Shown: positions 40,888 through 52,913, numbered from the stretch's first letter. The stretch is DNA of 64,000 nt from Photorhabdus laumondii subsp. laumondii (GCF_003343245.1 NZ_CP024901.1:4650001-4714000); one strand, 5' to 3'. Notes: generated by a model not told the origin, from the sequence alone. Translations and numbers: made by a program.

Positions 40888-41541
40888 TTACTCAGTCATT
40901 TCCAATACTTTTCTGACAAGTTTATCAATTCCCTCTTCCGCCTGGGAAATAGATTCAGCAAGCATGTAGGCTGGTGTCGTCACAATTTTGTTTTCTAAAT
41001 CAACAACAACATCATTTACCTTGCAAATGATATGGACGCCTCCCATTGCCTCTACTTGAGCAACCGTTTCTGGATCATTGCCGACCGTTAGTTTCACCGG
41101 TTTATTAAGTAATTTTGGCAACATAACAGGCGCAATACACATAAATCCCATTGGTTTATGTTGATTATGCATAGCCCTCACCAAACTTAACAATTCCTTA
41201 TTTATTTCGCAATCAACTGTCTTAGCGGCAAAGTCACATAAATTCTTTGCAACACCAAATCCCCCGGGAATTATCAGGGCATCAAATTCATCGGCATTTG
41301 CTTGTGATAAAGGCTTAATTTTTCCCCTTGAAATACGGGCAGACTCCTGTAGAACGTTACGTTCTTCCCCCATTTCTTCACCGTTAATATGATTAATAAC
41401 ATGAAGTTGTGGTTCGTCAGGCGCAAAAAAGCTCGTTTTAACACCTAAACGGTCTAAAGAAAGCAGAGTTAATACTGACTCATGAATTTCGCTACCATCG
41501 AATACACCACATCCACTTAAGACAACCGCAACTGATTTCAT
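40888..41541 (-). CDS. elbB: DJ-1/PfpI-superfamily protein ElbB
   Basis: ElbB (YhbL) is a DJ-1/PfpI-fold protein; E. coli ElbB has glyoxalase III-type activity and is linked to isoprenoid biosynthesis. The 217-aa product has [20 protein letters not shown] at the start, [17 protein letters not shown], and the nucleophile-elbow region with GFMCIAP and Cys. It is upstream of mtgA and downstream of arcB, the same order as in E. coli; ArcZ lies on the opposite strand between arcB and elbB. Confidence 0.94.
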
Positions 41542-41672
41542 ACCTCACTCCATTTGTAGTAGATTATTGCTTAACCCTTTAGGGGGTTAAACACCAATCT
41601 TCATCACAGATTTTAATGAATCTTGTAACAAAAAATCTTATCTTTGCTATGTTGGTACTTGTATGATGTACG

Positions 41673-41791
41673 GAGAATTCCTCATTTACTCGCCGCAACC
41701 AAAGATATATCAGATAGGCGTGTAAAAAGTTTTCCCTGGTGTTGGCGCAGTATTCGCGCACCCCAACCTCGGTTGGGGTTATTTTTTTTCA
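41673..41791 (+). ncRNA. arcZ: Hfq-dependent small RNA ArcZ
   Basis: ArcZ represses flagellar and other mRNAs, activates rpoS translation and, in E. coli, represses arcB. The diagnostic seed is present: TTCCCTGGTGTTGGCGCAGT at 41731-41750, then ATTCGCGCACCCC. It ends in a Rho-independent terminator (CCCCAACCTCGGTTGGGG followed by TTATTTTTTTT). A -10-like TATGAT at 41662-41667 sets the proposed 5' end; this end is approximate. It is convergent with arcB and its terminator overlaps the arcB stop codon, as in E. coli. Confidence 0.93.
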
Positions 41792-44124
41792 GCGTCCGTC
41801 AACCATTCCCCCAAAATTTCCGTATCCTTTCTCCATTCTTGCTTTAACTCATCAACCCATTCCTGAACATTATCCCACCATGCAGGTAAATCAGGTGATT
41901 GAATCTGCTGGGCCAGTTGCTGTAAATGACGCAATCCAACCGATCCCGCAGCACCTTTTATCTTATGCGCTTCCTCCGTAATGCCTTTCTGGTCTTTCGC
42001 TGTCATGTTTGAGTCCAGAACAGATAAGTAACCCGGCATCATCTTTTCAAACACACTCAGACTATTGCGAATCAATTGGGGCCCAACGAGCTCGATGTAT
42101 TGGTTAAGCATTTCTGTATCAAGTAAATCTTCATCTTTTTTCATCAATCCTGACTCCTCTTCTTCCGGCTGCATATGATGCACAGACTGTTCCCCCCAAT
42201 ATTGTTCAATAATGGCAGTTAACGCATTCACAGAAAGCGGCTTACTCAACACACCATTCATACCTGCATCCAAATACTCTTTTTTGTCTTTTAAGACATT
42301 TGCTGTCAGTGCAATCAGGGGGGGCAGATCCTTTTTGGCATATCGCTGACTTAACTCCCGGGAGATATCTAACCCGGTCATATCGGGTAGCTGAATATCA
42401 AGCAGTACCAGATCGAACTCTCCTGGCTTAAACACTTCTAGCGCATCTTTACCGTTCATAGCGACTTCTACACTGTTACCCAACTTCTCCAATACCGAGC
42501 GAGCAACAATCACATTCAGCTCAATATCTTCTACCAATAAGATATGCAATGCTGGAAGTGGATAATCTTCTGTATCTTCTTTGCATAAAAGATTCTCCTC
42601 CATAGCAGGGGCAATGATAGACAGTGTAAACCGAGAACCTTGTCCCGGTTCACTTTCCACCACAATATCCCCTCCCATACTTTGAGCCAAACGTTTGGAT
42701 ACCGCCAATCCAATACCGGTTCCCGTTGCTGGACAACCACCATGACTGCCTTTCACTTGATAATACATCGCAAAAATCTTCTCCAGCTCATCATGTGGGA
42801 TACCAATCCCCGTATCTGTGACTTCAAACAGCAAACGCTCTCCCTCTTCGTACCAGATTCGAACAGTAATCTCACCTTTTTGCGTAAATTTCACCGCATT
42901 GCCAATCAAGTTCCATAGAATTTGGCGCAAGCGAGTACCATCTGTCATGATTCTGGCAGGCAGTGGCAGTTCTGGGTTCATGACAAATTTAATATCTTTC
43001 GGTTGCACCAGCAGCCCAGAGAGGTTTTCCAGATCGGACATAAAACCAGTAAAATCAATTGGCTGATTATCAATTTGCACTTTACGCCGTTCAATTTTAT
43101 CCATTTCAATAATGTCATTGAAAATATTACCAAGCGTGATGGCACTGACATGAATCGTTTTCAGATAGTTATTTTGCTCAGACGTCAACTCAGTATCGAG
43201 CAGAATACGGCTCAAACCAACAATGCCATTTAAAGGCGTACGGAGCTCATGGCTAATCGTTGAGATAAAAGTGGTCTTATCCCTACTTGCATTCTCCAAA
43301 GCGTCCTGATAACGCTTACGTTCCGTTATATCGCGCCCAAATCCCATAAGCCCATGTCTTTTTCCTACCCGATCATAAAAAGGGACTTTCCGAAGCTCAA
43401 AACAGGCTTTCCGACCATCGGGATAAACTAGCCATTGTTCATAAGTGAGTGCAACATTATGACGGAACACTTTTTCATCGGTTTTCATTACCTTGCGAGC
43501 AACCTCTTTGTCATAAACATCGTTTGGTGTCAGCCCGACAAGTTGTTTCTGGCTTTTACCCGTCAGCAATTCCATCGCCCGATTACAACCAGAAAACTCA
43601 TTATTTTCATTACGGTAATAGACCAAATCAGGAGAAGCATCGAGAAAAGATTTCAACAATACAGATTGTTGTTCCAATTCAATCTGCGTCTGCTCACGGT
43701 GTTTCATCTCTTCTTTGAGTTTATCCAACAATATCAGATGCGCCTGCTCAGCTTTCTCTCTTTCCGAGATCTCCTGATTAAGCTTAATAATGTTGTCTTT
43801 TAATTGCTGATTAAGTTCCCGATCACGCTGACGCATAACTTCCAACTTTTCAACTAACTTAGATAATCGCTGACGGGACTCTTCAAGCTGTTCAACAACA
43901 ACTGAAAGAAAATAGACAGCCCAAGGTGTAATCAACAAACCAAAAAAGATTGAGCGAACTAAATCAATACTTTGCACTCCTCCCTGAAGCAGAAAAGTGA
44001 CCACCATCTGTACACCCATAGCAAGAACGACCAGTGCAGATGCAAGCAGTAATGAGAAGCGCACTAACCCCAATTTCATCATTAAATCAACATAATATTG
44101 GGCCAGGCCCCTGAGCAGCTTCAT
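41779..44124 (-). CDS. arcB: Aerobic respiration control hybrid sensor kinase ArcB
   Basis: ArcB senses quinone redox state and phosphorylates ArcA when oxygen is low. Start at 44124 (MKLLRGLAQYYVDLMMKLG), ten codons inside the open frame, aligns to E. coli. Two transmembrane helices, a coiled coil, a PAS domain with both redox cysteines (FSGCNRAMELL and KACFELRK), a histidine kinase with STISHELRTPLN (about His292), a receiver with VLLDIQLPDMTGLD and an HPt domain with EEAHKIKGAAGSVG. So the H1-D1-H2 phosphorelay is complete. 781 aa against 778 in E. coli. The stop codon lies in the arcZ terminator. Confidence 0.97.
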   Translation of the reverse strand: MKLLRGLAQYYVDLMMKLGLVRFSLLLASALVVLAMGVQMVVTFLLQGGVQSIDLVRSIFFGLLITPWAVYFLSVVVEQLEESRQRLSKLVEKLEVMRQRDRELNQQLKDNIIKLNQEISEREKAEQAHLILLDKLKEEMKHREQTQIELEQQSVLLKSFLDASPDLVYYRNENNEFSGCNRAMELLTGKSQKQLVGLTPNDVYDKEVARKVMKTDEKVFRHNVALTYEQWLVYPDGRKACFELRKVPFYDRVGKRHGLMGFGRDITERKRYQDALENASRDKTTFISTISHELRTPLNGIVGLSRILLDTELTSEQNNYLKTIHVSAITLGNIFNDIIEMDKIERRKVQIDNQPIDFTGFMSDLENLSGLLVQPKDIKFVMNPELPLPARIMTDGTRLRQILWNLIGNAVKFTQKGEITVRIWYEEGERLLFEVTDTGIGIPHDELEKIFAMYYQVKGSHGGCPATGTGIGLAVSKRLAQSMGGDIVVESEPGQGSRFTLSIIAPAMEENLLCKEDTEDYPLPALHILLVEDIELNVIVARSVLEKLGNSVEVAMNGKDALEVFKPGEFDLVLLDIQLPDMTGLDISRELSQRYAKKDLPPLIALTANVLKDKKEYLDAGMNGVLSKPLSVNALTAIIEQYWGEQSVHHMQPEEEESGLMKKDEDLLDTEMLNQYIELVGPQLIRNSLSVFEKMMPGYLSVLDSNMTAKDQKGITEEAHKIKGAAGSVGLRHLQQLAQQIQSPDLPAWWDNVQEWVDELKQEWRKDTEILGEWLTDAEKK

Positions 44125-44510
44125 TTCATAAAAACTCCCGTTAAATATGACCATTCCGGATCATACCGTAAAAAACCGGCCACTTCGTTGAAGGAATAAC
44201 AGAAATTGTTGACCGGGTAAAACAATAGTATTATTTAATAGTTTTAGTGATGACTTCCCAAACATTATTCTGGCTTTTTATTCATGCCGGTCTTTTCGCA
44301 CAATCCAAGCATGAATAAATAATCAAACACATTGACAAAATAAGCATAAAATTCTTTTTTACTCGTTTAATAGCCCAAAAAGATAAAACTTTATTCTTAT
44401 AAAGAAACAAAAATACACATTAATTCCGTAAAGTTAATATTAGTTAGATTTTAAATCTAATAAATAAAAGTTTAACAGCATATACAAAACAGATATTACA
44501 CTAATATTAG

Positions 44511-44522
44511 TGATATAAATCA
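44511..44522. promoter_or_regulatory. FNR-like palindrome upstream of gltB, copy 1
   Basis: TGATATAAATCA within GTGATATAAATCAC; the core TGAT-N4-ATCA fits an FNR half-site pair, and the flanking G/C also fits a CRP-like GTGA-N6-TCAC with N4 spacing, so it is ambiguous. Confidence 0.4.
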
Positions 44523-44538
44523 CATTAAAATCCTAACC

Positions 44539-44550
44539 TGATCTATATCA
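44539..44550. promoter_or_regulatory. FNR-like palindrome upstream of gltB, copy 2
   Basis: TGATCTATATCA, a second TGAT-N4-ATCA palindrome, 28 bp centre to centre from copy 1, in the sequence CCTGATCTATATCACA. Confidence 0.4.
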
Positions 44551-44737
44551 CACAACATGAATGTTAATTTTTCTACTTATAAATCATAACATTAACTTTA
44601 CTTATCACCTGACCTTATCTTATCCCGGTGATATTTGACCTGATTTATATTTCTAGTTAACTTGGAAAGTCACTGGAAATCATCTGTCAGATTCTCATCT
44701 GAACCATAATTATGCAGTGACACAATATCATTTAAGT

Positions 44738-44772
44738 CACCACCTGTTTATCACAAATAAACAAGTGGTGGT
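44738..44772 (+). promoter_or_regulatory. Leader hairpin upstream of gltB
   Basis: CACCACCTGTTTAT and ATAAACAAGTGGTG form a nearly perfect 14-bp stem around CACAA, about 100 nt before the gltB ATG. It lacks a T tract, so it is a possible mRNA structure rather than a terminator. Confidence 0.45.
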
Positions 44773-44871
44773 TGCTTGAGGGCGCAATTCAGACGCCAGT
44801 AAAAAATATTAATCTCACAAATGTCTGTGAGTTTCTGTGAGAGTCGGACAGAACCTCGGGAGGTTCACACT

Positions 44872-47800
44872 ATGCTATATAACAAATCTCAAGAAAAGGA
44901 TAACTGTGGCTTTGGACTGATAGCCCATATTGAAGGGGAGCCAAGCCACAAAGTAGTACGTACCGCTATCCATGCCCTAGCCAGAATGCAACATCGTGGG
45001 GCAATCTTGGCAGATGGCAAAACCGGTGATGGCTGTGGTTTATTGTTGCAAAAACCTGACCGCTTTTTTCGGATGGTTGCACAGGAGCAAGAGTGGCATT
45101 TAGCCCGCAATTACGCCGTCGGTATGCTATTTCTCAGCCAAGATCCTCAGATTGCACAAAACTGCCGGGCAATCATCGAACAAGAGCTACAAAATGAAAC
45201 CCTGTCAGTCGTTGGCTGGCGTGAAGTCCCCATCAACCGTGATATTCTGGGCGAAATAGCCCTTTCAAGCCTCCCTCATATTGAACAGATTTTTGTTAAT
45301 GCTCCGGCTGGCTGGCGTGCACGTGATTTAGAACGCCGCTTATTCGTTGCTCGCCGCCGAATAGAAAAACGCATCAACGACAGCGACTTTTATGTTTGCA
45401 GTTTGTCTAACTTGGTGACTATCTATAAAGGGCTGTGCATGGCGGCAGATTTGCCCCGTTTCTATCCCGATCTGGCTGATTTACGTTTAGAATCGGCAAT
45501 TTGCCTATTTCATCAACGCTTCTCAACCAATACCGTCCCACGCTGGCCATTGGCACAACCTTTCCGCTATCTTGCCCATAACGGTGAAATAAACACCATC
45601 ACCGGTAACCGCCAGTGGGCACGAGCAAGAGCCTATAAATTCAAGACACCGCTTATTCCCGATCTGCACACGGCTGCCCCTTTTGTCAATGAAACAGGGT
45701 CAGATTCCAGCTCGCTGGATAATATGCTGGAACTGTTTCTCAACGGCGGAATGGATTTAATCCGTGCTATGCGATTGCTGGTTCCTCCCGCATGGCAAAA
45801 CAATCCTGATATGGATGAAGATCTGCGGGCTTTTTTTGATTTCAACTCCATGCACATGGAACCGTGGGATGGCCCTGCGGGTATCGTTATGTCAGATGGA
45901 CGCTACGCTGCCTGTAATCTGGATCGTAATGGCTTGCGCCCAGCCCGCTATGTTATCACCAAAGATAAGTTGATCACCTGTGCTTCCGAAGTCGGTATCT
46001 GGGATTATCAACCGGATGAAGTGGTGGAAAAAGGGCGCGTTGGTCCCGGTGAACTTATCGTGATTGATACCCGCCAAGGCCGCATCCTTCATGCAGAAGA
46101 AACAGACAATGACTTAAAAAGCCGCCATCCCTATAAAGAATGGATGGATAAAAACGTCAAGCGTCTGACCCCATTCGAAGAATTACTGGAAGATCAAGCT
46201 GGTCATCGGGATCTGAACGATCAATCCTTAGCGGTCTATCACAAACAATTTGCCTACAGCAACGAAGAGCTAGATCAAATCATCCGAGTCTTGGGAGAGA
46301 ATGGTCAGGAAGCGACCGGGTCAATGGGGGATGATACACCGTTTGCCGTCCTTTCCAGCCGCCCACGGATTATTTATGACTATTTCCGCCAGCAATTTGC
46401 TCAAGTCACTAATCCGCCAATCGATCCACTACGCGAAGCACATGTTATGTCTCTCACTACCTGCATTGGGCGGGAGATGAACGTATTTTGTGAAGCAGAG
46501 GGACAGGCACACCGATTAAGTTTTAAATCTCCTATTCTGCTCTACTCTGACTTTCACCAATTAATCACACAGCAAAGTCCACACTATCGCGCAGAACAAT
46601 TAGACTTAACTTTCAATCCACAAGAAACCAATTTGCAAAATGCCCTGTTTGCATTGTGTGACCAAGCTGAACAACTCGCCAGAGATGGCGCGGTATTGTT
46701 GGTATTATCTGACCGCAACATTACGCCGAACAAATTACCTATACCTGCACCTATGGCTATTGGCGCTATTCAACACCGTTTGGTAGAAAAAAACCTACGC
46801 TGTGATACCAACCTGATAGTAGAAACAGCAAGTGCCCGTGATCCACACCATTTCACTGTACTACTGGGATTTGGTGCAACAGCGATCTATCCCTATCTGG
46901 CTTATGAATCCCTCGCCAAAATGGTCGATAATGGCACAATTAATAAACCTTATGCTGATGTCATGCTTAACTACCGCAATGGTATCAATAAAGGGTTATA
47001 TAAAATCATGTCGAAAATGGGCATCTCGACTATCGCCTCCTATCGCTGCTCTAAACTATTTGAAGCTGTCGGCTTACATTCAGAATTAACTGAATTCTGC
47101 TTCAATGGCGTCGTCAGCCGAATTGGCGGTGCTAATTTCAGCGATTTCGAGCAGGATCTGCGAAACTTATCTAAACGTGCCTGGCTTGCTCGTCAACCAC
47201 TCGATCAGGGCGGACTGCTGAAATATGTTCATAACGGCGAATATCACGCTTATAACCCGGATGTTGTCAGCACTTTACAGGCTGCGGTTCATAGTGGCGA
47301 ATATAACGATTACTTGAAATATTCTCGTTTGGTTAATCAGCGTCCAATTACCACAATCCGTGATTTGCTGGCGATAAAAACAGAAGCTGAGCCTCTACCT
47401 ATTGAAGAAGTGGAACCTGCCGAAGAGCTATTTAAACGCTTTGATACTGCTGCGATGTCGATTGGAGCATTAAGCCCGGAAGCACACGAAGCTCTGGCTG
47501 AAGCCATGAATACGTTAGGTGGTTTTTCCAACTCCGGCGAAGGTGGAGAAGATCCCGCACGTTATGGAACAAAAAAGGTTTCCCGTATCAAACAAGTTGC
47601 TTCCGGTCGGTTTGGTGTGACACCTGCTTATCTGGTCAACGCTGATGTGATTCAAATTAAAGTCGCGCAAGGCGCTAAACCCGGAGAAGGTGGGCAATTA
47701 CCGGGTGATAAAGTAACACCGTATATTGCAAAACTGCGTTATTCCGTACCCGGCGTAACACTTATTTCTCCACCACCACATCACGATATTTACTCTATTG

Positions 47801-49329
47801 AAGATTTGGCTCAGTTGATTTTCGATCTAAAACAGATCAACCCCAATGCGCTGATCTCAGTAAAACTGGTTTCAGAACCCGGTGTTGGTACTGTTGCCAC
47901 TGGCGTTGCCAAAGCTTATGCCGATTTAATTACTATCGCAGGTTATGATGGCGGTACCGGTGCCAGTCCATTGTCATCGGTGAAATATGCCGGATGCCCA
48001 TGGGAATTGGGGCTGGTGGAAACCCAACAAGCGCTAGTTGCTAACGGATTACGTCATAAGATCCGCTTACAAGTTGATGGCGGGTTGAAAACAGGCGTAG
48101 ATATTATTAAAGCGGCCATTCTTGGCGCTGAAAGTTTCGGTTTCGGTACTGGACCAATGGTTGCCCTTGGATGCAAATATCTGCGTATTTGCCATCTCAA
48201 TAATTGTGCAACTGGGGTTGCCACTCAGGATGAGAAATTACGTCGCGACCACTACCACGGATTACCTGAACGGGTCATGAATTATTTCCGCTTTATCGCC
48301 CGTGAAACCAGAGAGATCATGGCTACATTGGGTGTCAAAAATCTAACTGATTTAATCGGCCGAACTGACCTGTTGGAAGTACTGGAAGGTATTTCAGCAA
48401 AACAGAGCAAACTAAATCTTGATCCGCTCTTAGCAACCGCAGAACCCCATCAGGGCAAAACATTATATTGCACCGAAAACAATCCACCATTTGATAATGG
48501 AGCACTGAATAAAAACTTACTGACTCAAGCCGCTAGCTATATTGAGAACCAACAAAGTAAAACTTTCTATTTTGATATCCGTAATACGGATCGTTCAGTG
48601 GGCGCTTCCCTTTCCGGTTTTATCGCTGCTCGATATGGTAATCAGGGGATCGCAGCGGCACCAATAAAAATTCATTTCAATGGTACTGCCGGTCAAAGTT
48701 TTGGCGTCTGGAATGCCGGCGGTCTGGAGCTGACACTCATCGGTGATGCCAATGATTATGTCGGTAAGGGTATGGCTGGCGGTCGCATTGTCATACACCC
48801 GCCAGTGGGTTCTGCCTTCAAAAGCCATCAGGCAACCCTCATTGGCAACACATGCCTCTACGGTGCAACCGGAGGCAAACTGTTTGCTGCCGGGCGAGCA
48901 GGAGAACGCTTCGCCGTTCGTAATTCAGGGGCGATTACGGTTGTAGAAGGTATCGGAGATAATGGCTGTGAATATATGACAGGAGGTATTGTCTGTATTC
49001 TCGGACGCACTGGCATCAATTTTGGTGCAGGAATGACCGGCGGCTTTGCTTATGTCTTGGATGAAAATGATGATTTCCGTAAACGGGTTAACCTAGAGTT
49101 GGTTGAAGTACTGGCAGTAGATGCCTTAGCTATCCACGAAGAGCACTTGAGAGGGCTTATCACCGAGCACGTCCTCCTGACCGGTTCCCAACGCGGTGAA
49201 GATATTCTTGCTAACTGGCAACAGTGGCTGAGCAAGTTCGCGCTTGTGAAGCCAAAATCCAGTGATGTGAAAGCCCTATTGGGACATCGCAGTCGTTCTT
49301 CCGCAGAGTTGCGAATTCAAGCGCAATAA
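44872..49329 (+). CDS. gltB: Glutamate synthase (NADPH) large subunit GltB
   Basis: GltB takes the amide group of glutamine to make glutamate from 2-oxoglutarate with GltD as electron supplier. Start at 44872 has GGGAGG 7 nt upstream and gives a short propeptide [11 protein letters not shown] before Cys12, the N-terminal nucleophile of the type II glutaminase domain exposed by processing. Other blocks are [20 protein letters not shown], the synthase domain [20 protein letters not shown] with [40 protein letters not shown], and the C-terminal GltB beta-helix ([20 protein letters not shown]). It is 1485 aa; gltD begins 9 bp after its stop. E. coli gltB has a longer N-terminus as annotated in some records. 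Confidence 0.97.
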   Translation: MLYNKSQEKDNCGFGLIAHIEGEPSHKVVRTAIHALARMQHRGAILADGKTGDGCGLLLQKPDRFFRMVAQEQEWHLARNYAVGMLFLSQDPQIAQNCRAIIEQELQNETLSVVGWREVPINRDILGEIALSSLPHIEQIFVNAPAGWRARDLERRLFVARRRIEKRINDSDFYVCSLSNLVTIYKGLCMAADLPRFYPDLADLRLESAICLFHQRFSTNTVPRWPLAQPFRYLAHNGEINTITGNRQWARARAYKFKTPLIPDLHTAAPFVNETGSDSSSLDNMLELFLNGGMDLIRAMRLLVPPAWQNNPDMDEDLRAFFDFNSMHMEPWDGPAGIVMSDGRYAACNLDRNGLRPARYVITKDKLITCASEVGIWDYQPDEVVEKGRVGPGELIVIDTRQGRILHAEETDNDLKSRHPYKEWMDKNVKRLTPFEELLEDQAGHRDLNDQSLAVYHKQFAYSNEELDQIIRVLGENGQEATGSMGDDTPFAVLSSRPRIIYDYFRQQFAQVTNPPIDPLREAHVMSLTTCIGREMNVFCEAEGQAHRLSFKSPILLYSDFHQLITQQSPHYRAEQLDLTFNPQETNLQNALFALCDQAEQLARDGAVLLVLSDRNITPNKLPIPAPMAIGAIQHRLVEKNLRCDTNLIVETASARDPHHFTVLLGFGATAIYPYLAYESLAKMVDNGTINKPYADVMLNYRNGINKGLYKIMSKMGISTIASYRCSKLFEAVGLHSELTEFCFNGVVSRIGGANFSDFEQDLRNLSKRAWLARQPLDQGGLLKYVHNGEYHAYNPDVVSTLQAAVHSGEYNDYLKYSRLVNQRPITTIRDLLAIKTEAEPLPIEEVEPAEELFKRFDTAAMSIGALSPEAHEALAEAMNTLGGFSNSGEGGEDPARYGTKKVSRIKQVASGRFGVTPAYLVNADVIQIKVAQGAKPGEGGQLPGDKVTPYIAKLRYSVPGVTLISPPPHHDIYSIEDLAQLIFDLKQINPNALISVKLVSEPGVGTVATGVAKAYADLITIAGYDGGTGASPLSSVKYAGCPWELGLVETQQALVANGLRHKIRLQVDGGLKTGVDIIKAAILGAESFGFGTGPMVALGCKYLRICHLNNCATGVATQDEKLRRDHYHGLPERVMNYFRFIARETREIMATLGVKNLTDLIGRTDLLEVLEGISAKQSKLNLDPLLATAEPHQGKTLYCTENNPPFDNGALNKNLLTQAASYIENQQSKTFYFDIRNTDRSVGASLSGFIAARYGNQGIAAAPIKIHFNGTAGQSFGVWNAGGLELTLIGDANDYVGKGMAGGRIVIHPPVGSAFKSHQATLIGNTCLYGATGGKLFAAGRAGERFAVRNSGAITVVEGIGDNGCEYMTGGIVCILGRTGINFGAGMTGGFAYVLDENDDFRKRVNLELVEVLAVDALAIHEEHLRGLITEHVLLTGSQRGEDILANWQQWLSKFALVKPKSSDVKALLGHRSRSSAELRIQAQ

Positions 49330-50757
<1,428 letters not shown>

Positions 50758-50765
50758 TCAACCAA

Positions 50766-50790
50766 GGGAGCTTTTCAGCTCCCATCTCTT
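50766..50790 (+). terminator. gltBD terminator
   Basis: GGGAGCTTTTCAGCTCCC forms a stem-loop 8 bp after the gltD stop, followed by ATCTCTTTC. The T tract is imperfect. Confidence 0.7.
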
Positions 50791-50995
50791 TCTATCATCA
50801 GTTTAATACTTTATATTAATTGGATTACCCTTACACAAAAAAGTAAGTGAATTTAATGAACATTCCACACTTATTACTGTCATACATGATATTTTGGAAT
50901 ATTTTTTCTCATTAATGTGGGTCTTAAATAAAATACTCCAATTAACCGACACCAATATCACGATACTTATTCAACTATAAATACTGGAAATATTA

Positions 50996-51502
50996 ATGAA
51001 GCTAATAAAAACCTTAATTTTATTATCTCCAATGCTGTTTATCAGTCATACAGCACTTGCTTTATCACAGCCCTTAACATCTGAAAATATTAATAAAGAA
51101 ATTATGAATAGAGGTACCAATTCTGTAGTGGCAGAATTAGGTGAAATAGGAGCCAAACAAGAAATCACTCACAACATTTCTACTGGTGATAGTAAATGGA
51201 TAAAACTGGCTTTTAAATTAACGCAAAGCATACACCTGGGTTTTGCCAAAGAAGTTCGCTACGCATTATCCTTAGCATTAATTAATAATCCTGCTGAAGT
51301 CCTTGCTAACGTAGATAAAGAAAACAATATATCATTGGCTGATATCTGCACAACCCCACCAGAACTGGGGACCAGAGAGAATAAAATAGAATTTGTAGAT
51401 AAGGTTAAAAAGAGCTTAAGCGCTATCACAGATTTCAAAGCTAAAAACAGAACTGGAGATTGTTTTTGGGAATTAGAAAAAGCCTACAATACAGAATTCT
51501 AA
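50996..51502 (+). CDS. Small secreted protein of unknown function
   Basis: A 168-aa product with a typical signal peptide (KLIKTLILLSPMLFISHTAL, cleavage near ALA22). The mature part has an Asn/Glu/Lys-rich helical region and two Cys (ADICTTPP and TGDCFWELEK) that could form one disulfide. I do not recognise a domain. It is AT-rich relative to gltD and sspB, has no obvious ribosome-binding site (GGAAATATTA before the ATG is marginal), and stands alone in a 230-bp AT-rich gap upstream. It may be a lineage-specific periplasmic or secreted factor. Coding is supported by the signal peptide and codon pattern. Confidence 0.7.
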   Translation: MKLIKTLILLSPMLFISHTALALSQPLTSENINKEIMNRGTNSVVAELGEIGAKQEITHNISTGDSKWIKLAFKLTQSIHLGFAKEVRYALSLALINNPAEVLANVDKENNISLADICTTPPELGTRENKIEFVDKVKKSLSAITDFKAKNRTGDCFWELEKAYNTEF

Positions 51503-51518
51503 TCAATGAATTTGAAAA

Positions 51519-51547
51519 AAAATAAGGAGGCAAACCGCCCCCTCTTT
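51519..51547 (-). terminator. sspB terminator
   Basis: On the minus strand GGGGGCGGTTTGCCTCC forms a short stem with a T run (TTATTTTTTT), 7 bp past the sspB stop. Confidence 0.7.
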
Positions 51548-51553
51548 TAACGC

Positions 51554-52069
51554 TTATTTTACTACCCGTAAAGCAGGGTGCCCTCTCGTCGGTTTTGGTG
51601 GCTCATCATCAGGTGAAGTTCCACTATTATCTTCAGCATCGGGCAATGTATCCGTAACTAATACCAGATTATCTGTCGCAAATGCAGAGGTATCAGCCTT
51701 ATCCTGATCTGAAGCGGATTTAAAAAGATATTCATCTTTATAAGCTGCTTCAGGCTCAAACATCATTCCCGCCCGATTTTCACGGCCATAAATCGCTATA
51801 ACCGCCGCCATCGGTATATTAACCCGACGGGGAACACCACCAAAACGGGCATTGAAGCGTACTTCATCATTGGTTAACTCAAGATTACCAACAGCTCTCG
51901 GCGCTATATTCAGCAAAATTTGCCCATCACGGGCATATTCCATTGGTACATTAACTCCACGTAAAGTCACGTCTATAACCAGATGTGGAGTCATATCATT
52001 ATCGAGTAACCACTCGTAGTGAGCACGCAACAAATAAGGACGACGGGGAGACATTTGAGACAGCTCCAT
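51554..52069 (-). CDS. sspB: ClpXP adaptor / stringent starvation protein B
   Basis: SspB is the adaptor that delivers ssrA-tagged peptides to ClpXP. The 171-aa product begins SQMSPRRPYLLRAHYEWLLDN and has the substrate-binding fold VRFNARFGGVPRRVNIPMAAV. A long acidic linker (EDNSGTSPDDEPPKPTRG) leads to the C-terminal ClpX-binding tail RGHPALRVVK. It starts 3 bp after the sspA stop, as one operon. Confidence 0.96.
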   Translation of the reverse strand: MELSQMSPRRPYLLRAHYEWLLDNDMTPHLVIDVTLRGVNVPMEYARDGQILLNIAPRAVGNLELTNDEVRFNARFGGVPRRVNIPMAAVIAIYGRENRAGMMFEPEAAYKDEYLFKSASDQDKADTSAFATDNLVLVTDTLPDAEDNSGTSPDDEPPKPTRGHPALRVVK

Positions 52070-52072
52070 AAA

Positions 52073-52714
52073 TCAGCTCCTGGATTGCAAGCGCATTTCA
52101 CGTTCAGCTTCGGTTAATGAAGCTAAGAATGCATCACGCTCAAAGACACGCTGCATGTAAATTTGTAAATCTTTAGTACCAGAACTCGGTAATTCTATAC
52201 CCAACACCGGCAAACGCCACAGCAAAGGAGCAAGATAGCAATCAACCAAACTGAATTCTTCGCTCATAAAGAATGGCATCTCTTTAAATATTGGTGCCAC
52301 TGCTAGCAACTCTTCTGCTAATCGTTTACGAGCAGTATTGGCCTCTTGAGAATTGCCTTTCTCAATAGTATGCATCAGGGAATACCAGTCTTTTTCGATG
52401 CGGTGCATCATCAAACGGCTGGAACCACGGGCAACTGGGTACACAGGCATTAATGGTGGATGAGGAAAGCGTTCATCCAGATATTCCATAATGATGCGGG
52501 AATCATATAGCGTCAGCTCACGATCAACCAAAGTCGGAACTGTCTGATAAGGGTTCAGATCGATAAGGTCCTGTGGCAGGTTACCTGCCTCAACCTGCTC
52601 AACTTCAACACTGACACCTTTTTCCGCCAATACAATTCGCACTTGATGGCTAAAAATGTCGGCCGGGCCTGAAAACAGAGTCATTACCGAACGTTTGTTG
52701 GCAGCGACAGCCAT
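52073..52714 (-). CDS. sspA: Stringent starvation protein A
   Basis: SspA binds RNA polymerase with sigma-70 and influences stress and acid survival gene expression. It is GST-fold without enzymatic activity: MTLFSGPADIFSHQVRIVLAEKGV and DLNPYQTVPTLVDRELTLYDSR at the N-terminal thioredoxin-like domain and FSLVDCYLAPLLWRLP in the helical domain. Start at 52714 (213 aa) has GGAGG 6 nt upstream; four more codons are open upstream. It is followed by sspB, and rpsI-rplM lie upstream on the same strand, the E. coli arrangement. Confidence 0.96.
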   Translation of the reverse strand: MAVAANKRSVMTLFSGPADIFSHQVRIVLAEKGVSVEVEQVEAGNLPQDLIDLNPYQTVPTLVDRELTLYDSRIIMEYLDERFPHPPLMPVYPVARGSSRLMMHRIEKDWYSLMHTIEKGNSQEANTARKRLAEELLAVAPIFKEMPFFMSEEFSLVDCYLAPLLWRLPVLGIELPSSGTKDLQIYMQRVFERDAFLASLTEAEREMRLQSRS

Positions 52715-52835
52715 GAAAACCTCCAAGTTTATCTAAAAAGGGAATGAATAGCCCCACACGACCACGACTATTCTTACTCATTCATTCTCATCCCTTATGT
52801 TTCTGCGCCACAACGGTGAATACGGAATGTGCTAC

Positions 52836-52913
52836 TCAACACAATTTATCGTTTCAACACAATTTACCGTTTCAACGCAATCATTACCGTTTCAACGCAA
52901 TTACTACCGTTCA
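52836..52913. repeat. Short tandem imperfect repeats upstream of sspA
   Basis: Four consecutive copies of a CAACRCAATTNACCGTTT-like unit (18-20 bp, with small variations) lie between sspA and rpsI. They are too variable and short-spaced for CRISPR and have no coding frame of note. Confidence 0.8.

Larger units (their letters stand above)
44155..44820. other. Long AT-rich intergenic region between arcB and gltB
   Basis: About 700 bp without a gene, very AT-rich. It should hold the divergent arcB and gltB promoters. It contains two TGAT-N4-ATCA palindromes and a strong leader hairpin, entered separately. In E. coli this control region of gltBD is bound by Lrp and IHF; AT-rich sites are present but not resolvable by eye. 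Confidence 0.5.

Noticed and set aside
52836..52913. CRISPR array
   Set aside because: Units are tandem and variable with no spacers of regular length and no cas genes.
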